Shown: positions 46,687 through 57,932, counted from the stretch's first letter. The stretch is 64,000 nt of DNA from Sulfuricurvum sp. PD_MW2 (GCF_002633015.1 NZ_NSIU01000002.1:62001-126000), one strand, 5' to 3'. Notes: generated from the letters alone by a model not told the origin. Program-made: numbers and translations.

Positions 46687-46702
46687 TTCCCCTAAAGGGG
46701 AA
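46687..46702 (-). terminator. Hairpin after the cco cluster
   Basis: TTCCCC (46687-46692) pairs with GGGGAA (46697-46702) in a 4-base loop, 16 bases after the fixH-like stop. There is no clear T-run, so terminator function is uncertain. Confidence 0.4.
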
Positions 46703-46717
46703 GAGGTAATCTAAAAA

Positions 46718-47224
46718 TTAGAATTCAGAGGTCTTAGTATTACGAGTATCAGCTTTTATGTTGTAGTAGCGTTGATCGGCTCCTACAGAAATTTTCGCCA
46801 AAATATCCCATCGTCCCGGTTTTGGAAGAGAGACGGAAGCAAATGTGTATTGTCCGTTGTTAACCGTAGGATTCGATAGATTGACATCTTCTTTCGTCGT
46901 ATACGGACGGGTTAAAACAGCTTCAATCTTTGCGTCATTAACCGGATTTCCCTTTTTATCCGTTACCTGATAAATCAAAGTCGTGTTGTTTTCAAGAATT
47001 TGCGAAGTTACTAATGCCACTGCATATTTTTTATCAAACGCAATCTTGGCATTGATAATATCATTTGCATCGTTATCGTAGGCGTGATACCCTTGCATTC
47101 CGTAATCTGACATTTCGACTGGATTATTAATCGCCGTTTTGATTGTCACGATACCAAATCCTATCACAATGAGTGTTGCTACTGCAATAATAATAGGCCA
47201 TTTTGTACCGGGGTTTTTAAACAT
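46718..47224 (-). CDS. FixH-like protein
   Basis: 168 residues: one N-terminal membrane helix (about 7-27), then a periplasmic domain with YQVTDKKGNPVNDAKIEAVLTRPY, typical of FixH/CcoH. FixH assists cbb3 oxidase assembly. It is the last gene of the cco cluster, overlapping the preceding gene by one base. Confidence 0.85.
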   Translation of the reverse strand: MFKNPGTKWPIIIAVATLIVIGFGIVTIKTAINNPVEMSDYGMQGYHAYDNDANDIINAKIAFDKKYAVALVTSQILENNTTLIYQVTDKKGNPVNDAKIEAVLTRPYTTKEDVNLSNPTVNNGQYTFASVSLPKPGRWDILAKISVGADQRYYNIKADTRNTKTSEF

Positions 47225-47919
47225 TAATTGTCCTTTTTAGCTCGAAAATAGCGTCCATACACATACCTGAGAAGTGCGTACGCTATGATACCGTAAAAAA
47301 GTAATCGCAATATATCAATGAAGTTTTGGCTTCCGCTACCCGCAGATGAGCTTAATGTGACTCCATAGCTGGCAGCTATTTGATCCGCTGTATCGCTGTA
47401 GCCGTTATACATTGCAACAGAATATTTTTGAACCGTTTCGTTCCCTTTGGTTTTTTCTGCCAAAATCGGTAAAACAGTTCCTCCACGGTTGGCAATCAAT
47501 TCTTTGGCTTCATCATAACTGCGTGCAAACATGATAGCACTCACAACGGATCCCATAAAGGTTGCATTTGGACTAAGAATTTGTGCTTTGTTAAAATGCT
47601 CATATAAAGTGACGGGACGAGCTAAGATATCCACTTGCTTCTGTAGCTCTACAAAAGTCATAATTACTGAAGGTTCACCAATTTCAGCAACGATTTGCTT
47701 TTCAAAATCCGCAATACTTTGATTATGATCCAAATCTCGAACCATGACCAAGTGAAGTGAAACTCCGGTCTTTGCTTTTAGCTCCGTACCGATCGCATTA
47801 ATTTGCTCTGCAAATTTCGGATTGTTGACAACATCATCTTTATATAAATATTCCGCATTGAGAGAAAGAGAAAATACTAGTATGAGGGTGAGGGCCGCGA
47901 GCCCTCGCGAGAGTAACAA
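47224..47919 (-). CDS. TPM-domain-like membrane protein in the cco cluster
   Basis: 231 residues from a TTG at 47919 with an AAGGG ahead. Signal peptide (about 1-22), a periplasmic TPM-like domain (LKAKTGVSLHLVMVRDLDHN, then EIGEPSVIMTFVELQKQVDILA), and a C-terminal membrane helix (about 203-222). TPM proteins are phosphatase-like or assembly factors; the role here is unknown, perhaps in oxidase assembly. It follows a 33-residue microprotein gene. Confidence 0.65.
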   Translation of the reverse strand: MLLSRGLAALTLILVFSLSLNAEYLYKDDVVNNPKFAEQINAIGTELKAKTGVSLHLVMVRDLDHNQSIADFEKQIVAEIGEPSVIMTFVELQKQVDILARPVTLYEHFNKAQILSPNATFMGSVVSAIMFARSYDEAKELIANRGGTVLPILAEKTKGNETVQKYSVAMYNGYSDTADQIAASYGVTLSSSAGSGSQNFIDILRLLFYGIIAYALLRYVYGRYFRAKKDN

Positions 47920-47928
47920 ACGCTACCC

Positions 47929-48030
47929 TTAACCGACGTATAGGTGATTCGGTGTTACAACCGCCCACAACGTTACCGCTGCAGAAATCACCAATGTGAT
48001 TGTGATGAGTTTATCCATGATACTTGCCAT
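47929..48030 (-). CDS. 33-residue membrane microprotein of the cco cluster
   Basis: AAGGAG lies 6 bases before the ATG at 48030, an excellent ribosome site. The peptide has one transmembrane stretch (KLITITLVISAAVTLWAVVT, 7-26). It sits 10 bases after the DUF4006 gene. Small single-helix subunits are common in cbb3 oxidases, so a structural subunit is possible. Confidence 0.6.
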   Translation of the reverse strand: MASIMDKLITITLVISAAVTLWAVVTPNHLYVG

Positions 48031-48040
48031 CTAAAACTCC

Positions 48041-48247
48041 TTATTGAACGTTGACACGATGAGCAGCATTTTCTGTGCTGAACATTTTGATGTCTTTTTC
48101 ATTTTCGATTTGGTAAAAATTATTTGCACTGCCTTGTTGTACACCCAATCCCCATACAGTTAGACCTGCAAGGATTGAAAGAAGCAATACAGTAGCGATC
48201 AACATTCCTGTGATCCCGTCCAATGCAAAAATACTACGATTTTCCAT
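48041..48247 (-). CDS. DUF4006-family small membrane protein
   Basis: 68 residues with one membrane helix (about 14-34, GMLIATVLLLSILAGLTVWG) and a short periplasmic tail. The family is found next to ccoP in Campylobacterota. It is 11 bases after ccoP. Probable oxidase accessory or subunit. Confidence 0.8.
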   Translation of the reverse strand: MENRSIFALDGITGMLIATVLLLSILAGLTVWGLGVQQGSANNFYQIENEKDIKMFSTENAAHRVNVQ

Positions 48248-48258
48248 TATGACTCTCC

Positions 48259-49176
48259 TTATTTGCTTAGGCTGGTGATATAAGCACCAAGCGCTTTAAC
48301 TTGAGCTGGCGTCAAGTTGTTGAATGCCGGCATTTGACCGATTGCACCTTTTTTACCGTGTTTCATTACGTTCGCAATAAGCGTTGGATTGAATTCAGCG
48401 ATGTTTGGAGCAACCATATCTGTACCTTTACCATCTGCACCGTGACATGAAGCACATGTACCAGCAAATACGTCAGCACCTTCAGTACCTTTCATTCCAC
48501 CAGCAACATATTTAGCTACTGCGTCGATCTCAGCGTCAGTGATCAATGCACCTGTGTTAGCATTCATCAAACCGTTACGATCCGGCATAGGCATTTCCAT
48601 ACCGAGAAGTTGGTTGTTAGAGCCGTTTTGAACAACATGTTTAACTGATTTCTCATCCAAACGTTTGTTCAAGTTCGCAGCTTTACCATCGATACCGTCT
48701 GCTTGAAGACCGTGACATGGAGCACATTGTACGATAAACACTGATTGACCCATCTCTTTAAGAGTTGCATCATCCATATTTGCGTATTGCGCTTCGAATT
48801 TTGCATCGTGTTCAGCAACCGCTTCATTGTATTCACCGATTTGTGAATATGAATTCACAGGATACCCTGCAAGGAAATACCAGATAGCCCAAATTACAAG
48901 ACCAAGGAAAATAATCGCCCATCCAAAAGGAAGTTCGTTTTTATATTCTCCGATTCCGTCCCAATTTTCATCTGCAAGTTTACCACCTGCTTTATCCGTT
49001 TGCATTTGACGGATATATTTCAATGCTACAAAAATCGCAATCGTTGCCGTTGCGACTGCCCCGAGCATCGCCAATTTGTTGACGATATCATCACCTACTT
49101 GTCCGCCGGCAATAACCCATGTAAGGCCAAGCAATGCGAGTACGAAGACAACACCGAATACCATTAACTTATTCAT
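48259..49176 (-). CDS. ccoP: cbb3-type cytochrome c oxidase subunit III
   Basis: 305 residues with two N-terminal membrane helices (about 5-22, 85-104) and two heme c sites, CAPCH (Cys151, Cys154, His155) and CASCH (Cys241, Cys244, His245). The diheme subunit feeds electrons from soluble cytochromes to CcoO/CcoN. Confidence 0.96.
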   Translation of the reverse strand: MNKLMVFGVVFVLALLGLTWVIAGGQVGDDIVNKLAMLGAVATATIAIFVALKYIRQMQTDKAGGKLADENWDGIGEYKNELPFGWAIIFLGLVIWAIWYFLAGYPVNSYSQIGEYNEAVAEHDAKFEAQYANMDDATLKEMGQSVFIVQCAPCHGLQADGIDGKAANLNKRLDEKSVKHVVQNGSNNQLLGMEMPMPDRNGLMNANTGALITDAEIDAVAKYVAGGMKGTEGADVFAGTCASCHGADGKGTDMVAPNIAEFNPTLIANVMKHGKKGAIGQMPAFNNLTPAQVKALGAYITSLSK

Positions 49177-49187
49177 TATGGCTCCTT

Positions 49188-49397
49188 CTATTTTATCTCA
49201 TCGTTTTTCGAGATCGCCTCGATCGGCTGATCGGTGATCTCGTCATTCAGCGCGATATTTCCGTACTTTTCGTAATCGCGTGTCCCCTTTTTCTGCGCAC
49301 TGTAAAGGTGATAGATGTACGAATACAACACCACCACCAAGAACGCTGTAAACCCAAAGTAGGCATACGCTTGAAGTGTACCAATATCCACGCTCAC
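49188..49397 (-). CDS. ccoQ: cbb3-type cytochrome c oxidase subunit IV
   Basis: 69 residues with one membrane helix (about 11-31) and a tail with YGNIALNDE. Located in the standard place between ccoO and ccoP. Confidence 0.88.
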   Translation of the reverse strand: MSVDIGTLQAYAYFGFTAFLVVVLYSYIYHLYSAQKKGTRDYEKYGNIALNDEITDQPIEAISKNDEIK

Positions 49398-49401
49398 ATC
49401 C

Positions 49402-50094
49402 TTATTTTAAGCTGTTAAGATATGCGATAATCGCAACGATTTCAGGGATATTACCCGCTGCAACCGCATCTTTAACATCTTGGTCTTTCATATCTGCTGC
49501 AATTGCTTTTGCTTCTTCCAAAGCGTCTGCTTTTGCTTCATCCAATGTAGCACCCAATTTTACAGTAGCTTTCGTACCGTCAGCCATCGGGATTTCAGTG
49601 TTATAAGGTGTTTTGAACACTTTATTAACTGTAACTTGTTCTGCATACGCAGTATCGATGTCTGCAGATTTTTTGAACATCCAGCGATATGCCGGCATGA
49701 TTGAACCTGGAACAACAGCAGCAGGATCTTTCATGTGGTTTTCATGCCAATCCGTTGTACGGTAGTTTCCTACACGCATCAAATCCGGACCAGTACGTTT
49801 TGATCCCCAAAGGAATGGACGATCATACGCATATTCACCGCTCAATGAGTAGTGACCATAACGGTCAGTCTCTGATTTAAACGGACGAACCAACTGAGAG
49901 TGACATCCCATACAGTTGTTTGAAATATAAATGTGGCGACCAGCAAGTTCCAACGTGCTGTAAGGTTTTGTCCCTACAACCGGTTGAGATGCTTGTGCAA
50001 AGTTTGGCAAAATCTCAATAAGACCTGCAAACGCAATTGTTACGAACACCGCTACCGCGAAAAAGAACGGGTGTTTTTCTAACCAGTGAAACAT
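49402..50094 (-). CDS. ccoO: cbb3-type cytochrome c oxidase subunit II
   Basis: 230 residues: N-terminal membrane anchor (about 9-29) and heme site CMGCHSQLVRPF (Cys61, Cys64, His65). A long acidic Ala-rich region near 165-215 is not in the classic Gamma/Alpha forms. It is 14 bases after ccoN. Confidence 0.96.
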   Translation of the reverse strand: MFHWLEKHPFFFAVAVFVTIAFAGLIEILPNFAQASQPVVGTKPYSTLELAGRHIYISNNCMGCHSQLVRPFKSETDRYGHYSLSGEYAYDRPFLWGSKRTGPDLMRVGNYRTTDWHENHMKDPAAVVPGSIMPAYRWMFKKSADIDTAYAEQVTVNKVFKTPYNTEIPMADGTKATVKLGATLDEAKADALEEAKAIAADMKDQDVKDAVAAGNIPEIVAIIAYLNSLK

Positions 50095-50108
50095 TTTTCC
50101 CCTCCTTA

Positions 50109-51590
50109 TTATGCGCCCATTGGCGATGCGTTTTGAAGTTCACTCTCTTCAACACGGCGAGCACTTGTCATTGTTTTGTACATATTGTACGCGAACAAGA
50201 ACATACCTACGAGATACAACGTACCACCAACCGCGCGGATTGTGAAATATGGGTGCAATACAGCAACAGTATCGATGAATGAGTAAGCAAGGTTACCGAA
50301 CTCATCGTGTGCACGCCACATCATACCTTGTGTAATACCTGCAATCCACATAGATGTGAAATACAAGACAACACCAAGAGTTTGTACCCAGAATTGAGTA
50401 TTCATCAATGATTTAGAATAGATTTCGCGTTTGTATACACGTGGAGCCATATGGAACAATGCAGCCATAATCATGAATGCAACCCATCCAAGAACACCGT
50501 CATGTACGTGACCAACGATCCAGTCTGTAAAGTGAGCCAAAGCATTAACTGATTTAATCGCTTGGATCGGACCTTCAAGAGTTGAGAACATGTAGAACGT
50601 TGAAGCCAAGATCATGAATTTGATCAACGGACTTGCCGCTACTTGTTGCCATTCACCCTTCATGGTCAAAAGCATGTTGATCGCAGAACCCCATGATGGA
50701 AGGATCAATACAACCGAGAATACAGAACCCATTGTTTGCATCCAATCCGGTACTGTAGAGTAGATCAAGTGGTGTCCGCCTGCCCATAGGTAAACAAACA
50801 TCAATCCCCAGAACGCAAGAAGAGACAATTTATATGAATATACTGCTTGTCCTGATTCTTTTGGAAGGAAGTAGTAGATCATTGCAACGATAGGTACTGT
50901 AAATCCGAACGCAACCGCGTTGTGTCCATACCACCATTGAACAAGAGCATCATTGGTCCCTGAATACATAGAAACAGAGTGATACCAGTTACCGATTCCG
51001 CCAGAAGCAAAATATGTAGGAATTTCCATGTTGTTGAAAAGATACAACATAGCGATACCAAGGAATGTAGCAATGTAATACCAGATAGAGATGTACAGTG
51101 ATTTTTCACGGCGAATACCGATCAAACCGAACAATCCCATACCCCAAAGTACCCATACCACTACAACAGCGATATCGATTGGCCATTCAAAATCCGCATA
51201 TTCTTTACCGGTTGAGATACCGAGCAACAATGTCCCGACAACAGCAACTACAACCAAAAGATATACGAAAAAGTGCAATTTAGCAAGGAACATCAAGAAT
51301 TTTGATTCTGCCATAGACACTTTCAAGACACGTTGACCGACATAATACCATGTCGCCCAAATACCGCTAAGGGTAAATCCGAAAATTACTGAGTCAGTAT
51401 GCAACGGACGAAGACGGCTGAAATTGGTATATTCTGCCAACCCTTCTCCTAGCATTAAATTGACACCTGGAAACGCCATTTGCCACGCCAAAATAACGCC
51501 GACAAGCATCCCGACAATACCGAGAACAACAGTTACAAGCATAAACCACTTAGCAACCGTGTAATCATACTCCAATGGACGATTCTCCAT
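50109..51590 (-). CDS. ccoN: cbb3-type cytochrome c oxidase subunit I
   Basis: 493 residues with about twelve membrane helices. Heme and copper ligand histidines are seen in LRPLHTDSVIFGFTLSG, WWYGHNAVAFG, AGGHHLIYSTVPDW and FTDWIVGHVHDGVLGWV. It is the oxygen-reducing subunit of the high-affinity terminal oxidase. AAGGAGGT, a perfect SD, precedes the ATG. Confidence 0.98.
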   Translation of the reverse strand: MENRPLEYDYTVAKWFMLVTVVLGIVGMLVGVILAWQMAFPGVNLMLGEGLAEYTNFSRLRPLHTDSVIFGFTLSGIWATWYYVGQRVLKVSMAESKFLMFLAKLHFFVYLLVVVAVVGTLLLGISTGKEYADFEWPIDIAVVVVWVLWGMGLFGLIGIRREKSLYISIWYYIATFLGIAMLYLFNNMEIPTYFASGGIGNWYHSVSMYSGTNDALVQWWYGHNAVAFGFTVPIVAMIYYFLPKESGQAVYSYKLSLLAFWGLMFVYLWAGGHHLIYSTVPDWMQTMGSVFSVVLILPSWGSAINMLLTMKGEWQQVAASPLIKFMILASTFYMFSTLEGPIQAIKSVNALAHFTDWIVGHVHDGVLGWVAFMIMAALFHMAPRVYKREIYSKSLMNTQFWVQTLGVVLYFTSMWIAGITQGMMWRAHDEFGNLAYSFIDTVAVLHPYFTIRAVGGTLYLVGMFLFAYNMYKTMTSARRVEESELQNASPMGA

Positions 51591-51621
51591 TTACGACCTC
51601 CTTAAAGATTCAAAGCATAAG

Positions 51622-51699
51622 AGCCTATTAGGGCACCTTTGACTTCGCAATAGTGTGAAATCAAAGATGCCCTTAACACTTTTGTAACAAAAGTAGGCT
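51622..51699 (-). promoter_or_regulatory. Three-way-junction-like structure in the ccoN leader
   Basis: An outer stem AGCCTA/TAGGCT (51622-51627 with 51694-51699) encloses two hairpins. The first pairs 51631-51646 with 51657-51672 (14 pairs, two mismatches); the second pairs 51778 is not used, but 51678-51685 with 51687-51694 (8 perfect pairs). All lie 32-109 bases before the ccoN start. The function is unknown. Confidence 0.5.
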
Positions 51700-51847
51700 A
51701 TTAGACACTCTAATGATAGCAACCGGAGTATTTGAGGAATCTTAAATTATTAAATGTTTTTCATCATTTGAAAACTTAACGATTATTTTAAGTTTATTTA
51801 CAGAATTAGGGGTAAAAAAGTAACACATAAATATCAACTATAGATTT

Positions 51848-51878
51848 AAAATCGCTTTGGAACACCCAAAGCGATTTT
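51848..51878. terminator. Bidirectional terminator of carA
   Basis: A perfect 13-base-pair stem (51848-51860 with 51866-51878) with a 5-base loop and A/T tracts on both sides, directly after the carA stop at 51882. The 290-base gap to ccoN also holds the leader structure and a small inverted repeat TTTTCA-N5-TGAAAA near 51759. Confidence 0.85.
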
Positions 51879-51881
51879 TGA

Positions 51882-53012
51882 TTAACGCTGGAGAAGTTGA
51901 AGAAATTCGCTGAAGATGTAACGGCTCTCTTTTGGCCCTGGACTAGATTCAGGGTGATGCTGAACAGAAAAAACATGTCCGCTGTTATAGCGCAGACCTT
52001 CAATTGTGTTGTCAAATAAATTCACGTGAGTCACTTCCGCAATTTCACGTACCGATTCAGGAACATTATAATTGTGGTTTTGTGCCGTGATTTCAACCAT
52101 ACCGGTTTTGACATTTTTTACCGGATGATTTCCGCCATGATGACCGAATTTAAGTTTATGGGTATCGTATCCGTGAGCGATACTAAGGAGTTGATGTCCT
52201 AAACAAATACCAAACAACGGAATTTTACGTGCGATCAATTTTTTGATCTCCTCTTGTTCCCGTTTAAGGACTAGTGGATCTCCCGGACCGTTGGAGAGGA
52301 AAACACCGTCAATCTCTTTGGCATCGTAACGCTCAATCAACTCATCCGCGCTGAACGTATTTGGAAGAACTTCGACTTCCAATCCCGCTTCGGTCAGTTC
52401 ATTGAGAATATTGCGTTTTACCCCGAAATCGATTGCCGCGATACGTGCTTTCGGTGCAGGTGCATCGTTGTAACGGAAGTTAAATGGATCATAAATTCCA
52501 TTTCTGTGGGTATAGGCGCTCTTTGTACTCACCTCTTCGATATAGTTGATCTCTTCGATACGCGGAGAGTTTTCCAGCATTTTTTTAAGTTCATCTTTAT
52601 CAGAAACTTTTGTTGAAGCGATCATCATCATCGCCCCCTCGGTTCGGAGCATTTTAGTGATGTAGCGGGTATCAATATCACAAATACCGATAATGCCGTA
52701 TTGTTCTAAAAATGTATGCAGTGCCTCTTCTGCACGAAAATTTGAATGCTCTTTTTGATATTGACGAACAATAATCCCTTTACAGTGAGCTTTTGTGCTC
52801 TCCATATCTTCGGCATTTACGCCCACGTTACCGATTTCAGGCATTGTGAACGTAACGAATTGTCCTGCGTATGACGGATCGGTAATAATCTCTTGATACC
52901 CGCTCATAGAGGTATTGAAAACGATTTCACCCACCGCCGTTGTATCGGCACCAAAACTTTTGGCACACAAATAGGTGCCGTTTTCGAGATAAATCCATGC
53001 ATCGCGTAACAT
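51882..53012 (-). CDS. carA: Carbamoyl phosphate synthase small subunit
   Basis: 376 residues: N-terminal domain, then a class I glutamine amidotransferase with Cys270 in FGICLGHQ and His353/Glu355 in QHHPESSPGP. It supplies ammonia to CarB for arginine and pyrimidine synthesis. carB is not in the window. It overlaps the DUF507 gene by one base. Confidence 0.97.
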   Translation of the reverse strand: MLRDAWIYLENGTYLCAKSFGADTTAVGEIVFNTSMSGYQEIITDPSYAGQFVTFTMPEIGNVGVNAEDMESTKAHCKGIIVRQYQKEHSNFRAEEALHTFLEQYGIIGICDIDTRYITKMLRTEGAMMMIASTKVSDKDELKKMLENSPRIEEINYIEEVSTKSAYTHRNGIYDPFNFRYNDAPAPKARIAAIDFGVKRNILNELTEAGLEVEVLPNTFSADELIERYDAKEIDGVFLSNGPGDPLVLKREQEEIKKLIARKIPLFGICLGHQLLSIAHGYDTHKLKFGHHGGNHPVKNVKTGMVEITAQNHNYNVPESVREIAEVTHVNLFDNTIEGLRYNSGHVFSVQHHPESSPGPKESRYIFSEFLQLLQR

Positions 53013-53563
53013 TATGCCATCCCCCGTCGTAGCAATTCGTCTTTGTACAATTTCTCATACACAATCTCGTATTCATCCGTACCCGGAATCAGATTGCGTT
53101 TATAACTTTTAATCTTTTGGAAGACTGCAGATTCGATTTCGCTAGAGTCGGCAATAGAACCGGTAATCGCATCATAGATGATATTTTTGATACGATTTTC
53201 ACTCACATCGTAATTAATCAAATCTTCTTCATAAAGTTCATCCAAAATCTGGTGTGCAATATCGGAGTATCGATCTTCATAGGAGAGGACAACACCAAAT
53301 TCCGGTGCCAATTTCTTTTTGATCATAAAGAAAAGCTGACGCTCATCGGCAAGATAAAAATCGATTTTATCTTCATTGGCATTGACGATCTCTTTGACTT
53401 TTTCTTCGAGAGCCATCTCTCGTTTGATGTTGGCGATCAACACTTTTTCAGCCTCTTTGGCGGTGCTTTCAAGCCCTTTGGTCATTGTGACCAATCCGCT
53501 GCGGCCAAGTTCGACAGCGATTCGCGTCGCGATATGGGGTACGTGTGTCAGTGAAACCTTCAT
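53012..53563 (-). CDS. DUF507-family protein
   Basis: 183 residues, soluble and probably mostly helical, with two tandem similar halves (EEKVKEIVNANE; EYEIVYEKLYKDEL). Family members are found in Campylobacterota and Deltaproteobacteria, often next to carA as here. Function unknown. Confidence 0.85.
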   Translation of the reverse strand: MKVSLTHVPHIATRIAVELGRSGLVTMTKGLESTAKEAEKVLIANIKREMALEEKVKEIVNANEDKIDFYLADERQLFFMIKKKLAPEFGVVLSYEDRYSDIAHQILDELYEEDLINYDVSENRIKNIIYDAITGSIADSSEIESAVFQKIKSYKRNLIPGTDEYEIVYEKLYKDELLRRGMA

Positions 53564-53635
53564 TGCCAGCCCTGAGTGAAATTTTTTGCATTTTAGCCTA
53601 AAATACCTCTCAAATCGCTTAGAGAATATGGGAGT

Positions 53636-54163
53636 TTATTTAGTCTGCTCGGGAATCTTGCGCAATTTATCGGTAATTTCAGACCCTTTTTTCGGATCCA
53701 TCTTCGCTAAAATTTGCCCTACGACTTTGCTGTTAAGGGTGCTCATAATCTCTGAGGCATCCGATGCTGACATTTGCGAAAGGATTTGTGCCGATGCGGC
53801 AGGTTTCATTTTTGCAAAGGTTTGAGAGACTTTATCCGATTTGAGCTGCTTGATTTCATCCAATACTTTTTTATTTTCATCCAGCATTTTTTTTACCGAA
53901 GCCTCTTTGGCTTTGATTTCATTCAATTTTTGATCCACTTTTTGATCTTTTCCCTGAACCATCGCCTCTTTTTTCCGTAATAAGTCTTCCGTTGCCCGTT
54001 TGAGCGAATCAAGCGACTGTTTTTGCTCATCAATGCGCTCGAGCTCTACTAAAAGTTCATTTTTGCGGTCTTCAAAGATTTTTGTACATTCATAGGATTT
54101 CGTTGCCGGAGCACCGTAGAGTGAACCAAGTATCACAAGGGGTAGTAGAGCGATTTTTTTCAT
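53636..54163 (-). CDS. MotE-like exported coiled-coil protein
   Basis: 175 residues: signal peptide (about 1-18), a long coiled coil (about 25-110) and a C-terminal domain resembling the MgtE N-terminal domain (MKPAASAQILSQMSASDASEIMSTL). In H. pylori and relatives MotE-type proteins support the flagellar stator. Overlaps fliJ-like gene by 4 bases. Confidence 0.75.
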   Translation of the reverse strand: MKKIALLPLVILGSLYGAPATKSYECTKIFEDRKNELLVELERIDEQKQSLDSLKRATEDLLRKKEAMVQGKDQKVDQKLNEIKAKEASVKKMLDENKKVLDEIKQLKSDKVSQTFAKMKPAASAQILSQMSASDASEIMSTLNSKVVGQILAKMDPKKGSEITDKLRKIPEQTK

Positions 54164-54582
54164 AGTATCTCTTTTTTGTAGGTCATAGTACCAATCTCAT
54201 CAAGCATTTTTTCCTCTTGCCTTTTGAGATGTTTTAATGCGGCGTTCATCTCTTGTACTTCCAAATATTTGAACTTTTCAAAGTCGATCATCGCCGCTTT
54301 GAACCGCTCTCGCATTTGGTGCTGCTGGTGCTGTGCACTTAAGAGAGTAAGCCGACATCTTTCTATCGTTTGGTGTTGTGCATGAATCATTGCAGTAGCT
54401 TGGGTAAATTCACCGACATTCCCATGGGTCGGCAAACTCATTTGTGAAAGTTCATCGTAGGCATGGCTTAGTTTGTCGGTAGCAGAAGAGAGAGCATTAT
54501 TTGCAGCTATAAGCGAACGCTCCGCCGTGTCGAGAGCCTTCTTTTTGAGTTTAACCAAAGGCTCATAGCGCGACTTTGCCAT
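54160..54582 (-). CDS. fliJ: FliJ-like flagellar export chaperone
   Basis: 140 residues of almost pure coiled coil, starting MAKSRYEPLVKLKKKALDTAE, which resembles FliJ's N-terminus. FliJ links the export ATPase FliI to the gate. It precedes the MotE-like gene and follows purA by 15 bases. There are no other flagellar genes in the window. Confidence 0.72.
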   Translation of the reverse strand: MAKSRYEPLVKLKKKALDTAERSLIAANNALSSATDKLSHAYDELSQMSLPTHGNVGEFTQATAMIHAQHQTIERCRLTLLSAQHQQHQMRERFKAAMIDFEKFKYLEVQEMNAALKHLKRQEEKMLDEIGTMTYKKEIL

Positions 54583-54597
54583 AGCGTCTCCTCTTGA

Positions 54598-56708
<2,111 letters not shown>

Positions 56709-56712
56709 AGGA

Positions 56713-57819
56713 TTAGAGTCCGAAATAGACGGTATTGAATACACGGCTTGCCGTTCCGTCATACGCCCGTCGTCTGAGTTTTGCCAATGCGAGTTCTACA
56801 CCGTTGATCACCCATGCAGCCTCATACACTTCGATAAGACCCATATGATTGATACGGAAAATAGAATCTTTGATGTGATCTTGTCCGCCCGCAACGTTAG
56901 AACCAAACTCTTTTTTGAGGAGGGAGCGAATCTCTTTTGCCTGAGCATCACCGATCGTTGTCATCGAATCCGCAGGATTGGTCGGATAAATAGAAAGACC
57001 GATTGCCACCATCGCTTCGCGAGTCGCTCGTGCACGGCGTGCGGTATCGGCGTAGAGTTTTTCCAGACCACCCTCAGCTTTAATTCGGTTAAGAACACTC
57101 TCCAACCCTATGATAAGTGTTGTTGCTGCTGTCCATGCCGTTGTATTTTTGCGTTGATTTTTAATCTCGGTTGCCAGATTGAAATAATACCCTTTACCGC
57201 TGCCGATTTTCTCGATAGCCGCGTTAGAAAGTCCCATGATAGCAAGCCCTGGAGGGAGCATCAACGCTTTTTGGCTTCCTGAGATCAGACAGTCGATATT
57301 GGTAACATCAATCTTCTCAACACCTACCGCGGTGATACCGTCCGCAATCACCATAATCGATGGATTATGCGCTTTGACTGCCGCTGCAATTGCTTCAACA
57401 CTGTGACGCAAACCGCCCGCACTCTCACAGATTTGGATTGCAATGGCATCGATATCCGGGTTGGCATTCAACGCGGTTTGAACTTCTTCAACGCTCGCCG
57501 GAGTATCCCACTCGTGTTTAATCTCAACATTGGCAATCCCGTGTGCAACAGCGATTTTTCCAAAACGCTCACCGAATTTTCCCGAGTTGATTGAAAGAAG
57601 TTTTGAGTGAGCCAAATTGATCACGGCCCCTTCCATCGCTCCGGTTCCAGAGGATGCAAGCATCAATACCTCATCCATACCGAGAAGTTCGAATAGCAAT
57701 GCGCGTGTTCGCTCAAAAATCGCTTCAAATTCCGGTGTACGGTGATGCAATGTCTCACCGGCCATAGCGATACGTACGGACTCAGGTACCGGAGTTGGTC
57801 CAGGGGTAAAAAGTAACAT
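56713..57819 (-). CDS. Class V aminotransferase (alanine-glyoxylate/serine-pyruvate type)
   Basis: 368 residues of a fold-type I PLP enzyme. Starts MLLFTPGPTPVPESV; the PLP lysine is in GSQKALMLPPGLAIMG (about 184-199). Related proteins are named PucG, SerC-like or soluble hydrogenase subunit. Serine or alanine with glyoxylate or 3-phosphohydroxypyruvate are possible substrates. Confidence 0.88.
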   Translation of the reverse strand: MLLFTPGPTPVPESVRIAMAGETLHHRTPEFEAIFERTRALLFELLGMDEVLMLASSGTGAMEGAVINLAHSKLLSINSGKFGERFGKIAVAHGIANVEIKHEWDTPASVEEVQTALNANPDIDAIAIQICESAGGLRHSVEAIAAAVKAHNPSIMVIADGITAVGVEKIDVTNIDCLISGSQKALMLPPGLAIMGLSNAAIEKIGSGKGYYFNLATEIKNQRKNTTAWTAATTLIIGLESVLNRIKAEGGLEKLYADTARRARATREAMVAIGLSIYPTNPADSMTTIGDAQAKEIRSLLKKEFGSNVAGGQDHIKDSIFRINHMGLIEVYEAAWVINGVELALAKLRRRAYDGTASRVFNTVYFGL

Positions 57820-57907
57820 TCAAAAATTCCTTGAGGGAAAGTGTCATAAATCCGCGCATTTTACCCTATGTGAGGTTAGGGGAGGTTTAAGGTTAATAAT
57901 CATGTGT

Positions 57908-57913
57908 TAGAAT
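57908..57913 (+). promoter_or_regulatory. Extended -10 box for uppP
   Basis: TAGAAT preceded by TG one base upstream, 20 bases before the uppP start. A TTTAAG -35-like sequence lies about 17 bases upstream. Confidence 0.4.
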
Positions 57914-57932
57914 TCCACTAAAAAGAGTACTG

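Noticed and set aside
51730-51830. Short 28-codon frame upstream of ccoN on the minus strand
   Set aside because: No ribosome site and low-complexity AT-rich composition; chance frame.
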